Source of the DNA: Scatomorpha intestinigallinarum
Lineage (GTDB): Bacteria; Bacillota; Clostridia; Oscillospirales; Oscillospiraceae
Assembly (NCBI GenBank): GCA_018712225.1
Contig: DVHH01000214.1
Span: forward strand, 1-6,678
Length of the DNA: 6,678 bases
Reading direction: 5' to 3'
The stretch's first letter is position 1; each line of letters begins with the position of its first letter. Positions 6,371-6,678 of the stretch are shown here, piece by piece. The notes below the pieces were generated by a model. It saw nothing but the letters and a program-made list of their open reading frames with translations, did no database searches and was not told the origin of the DNA. The position numbers were made by a program, and so were the translations under genes.

Positions 6371-6650
6371 CACGTTCCTCCAGCCCCCGCAGGGGCGAGG
6401 TTCCACCCCCGCCCGGCGCGGGATTATCGCCGGCCCCGCGGTGTCGCACCAGCCCTGTAGGGGTCGGCGTCCTCGACGTCCCGCCGTCACGGTCTCCGCC
6501 AACTCCACCACGTTCATCCAGCCCCCGTAGGGGCGGGGTCCAACCCCCGCCCGGACGCTGGGATGACCGCAGACCCCGTGTCGCCGCACCAGCCCTGTAG
6601 GGGTCGGCGTCCTCGACGACCCTTTCCTTCGTTCACCACCGGCACCGCGG
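6371..6650 (+). repeat. Right-flank tandem repeat, two 140-bp periods of alternating A and B hairpin units
   Basis: Four units alternate: A1 (6381-6415), B1 (6449-6483), A2 (6518-6554) and B2 (6589-6623). All carry a CCAGCCC start and a TAGGGG-like core. The B cores repeat at exactly 140 bases and the A copies at about 138. A units form a GGGCGGGG/CCCCGCCC-type stem. B2 forms a GGGTCG/CGACCC stem (6601-6606 with 6617-6622), imperfect in B1. The patch lies just after the terminator, in the same orientation as the operon. No credible gene lies in 6360-6678. The final 28 bases are GC-rich and may hold the start of another unit. Confidence 0.75.
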
Positions 6651-6678
6651 TGTCGCGCGGGCTGCGGGCGGCGGGGGC

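Noticed and set aside
6343..6600. Short open frames on both strands in the right flank
   Set aside because: They start inside the terminator or the repeat array and simply translate the repeat units.
6371..6650. CRISPR array
   Set aside because: Units are about 35 bp and repeat at about 70 bp, but they alternate between two types, the intervals are themselves related between copies, and no cas genes are present.

Overview
The window looks like a chromosomal segment of a GC-rich anaerobic member of the Clostridia, most like the Oscillospiraceae and relatives. That is an inference from AAGGAGG-type ribosome binding sites, housekeeping sigma promoters with 17-bp spacers, an oxygen-sensitive 2-hydroxyacyl-CoA dehydratase pair, a TetR regulator of a type common in Firmicutes, and GC-rich hairpin repeats next to the genes. 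No rRNA, tRNA, CRISPR array or transposase gene was found.

Layout. Positions 1-398 hold no credible gene. They carry several strong hairpins and one repeat patch. A minus-strand operon runs from about 3753 down to a terminator at 399-428. It encodes an HgdB-like dehydratase subunit (2493-3731), an HgdA-like subunit with a long N-terminal extension (889-2493), a 52-residue single-pass membrane peptide (717-875) and an 89-residue zinc-ribbon protein (435-704). The genes overlap or lie 11-13 bases apart. A divergent, AT-rich control region (about 3732-3967) has one promoter on each strand. A plus-strand operon follows: a TetR-family regulator (3968-4549) and a three-helix membrane protein with a large extracytoplasmic domain (4566-6314), ending at a perfect 12-bp terminator hairpin (6330-6356). 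Positions 6360-6678 are repeats, with two tandem 140-bp periods, each made of two half-units of about 70 bp.

How it may work. The two large minus-strand proteins should form a heterodimeric [4Fe-4S] enzyme of the 2-hydroxyglutaryl-CoA / lactoyl-CoA / phenyllactyl-CoA dehydratase family. Neither the ATP-dependent activator nor a CoA-transferase is in the window, so the substrate cannot be named and activation must come from elsewhere. The TetR protein is the obvious candidate to control the divergent dehydratase operon, and possibly its own. The roles of the two small proteins and of the membrane protein are unknown.

The most notable points are the unusual composition of the dehydratase operon and the related hairpin repeats on both sides of the locus. 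A 36-bp stretch matches perfectly in inverted orientation, 6.3 kb apart, and each array lies just beyond the terminator of its neighbouring operon.
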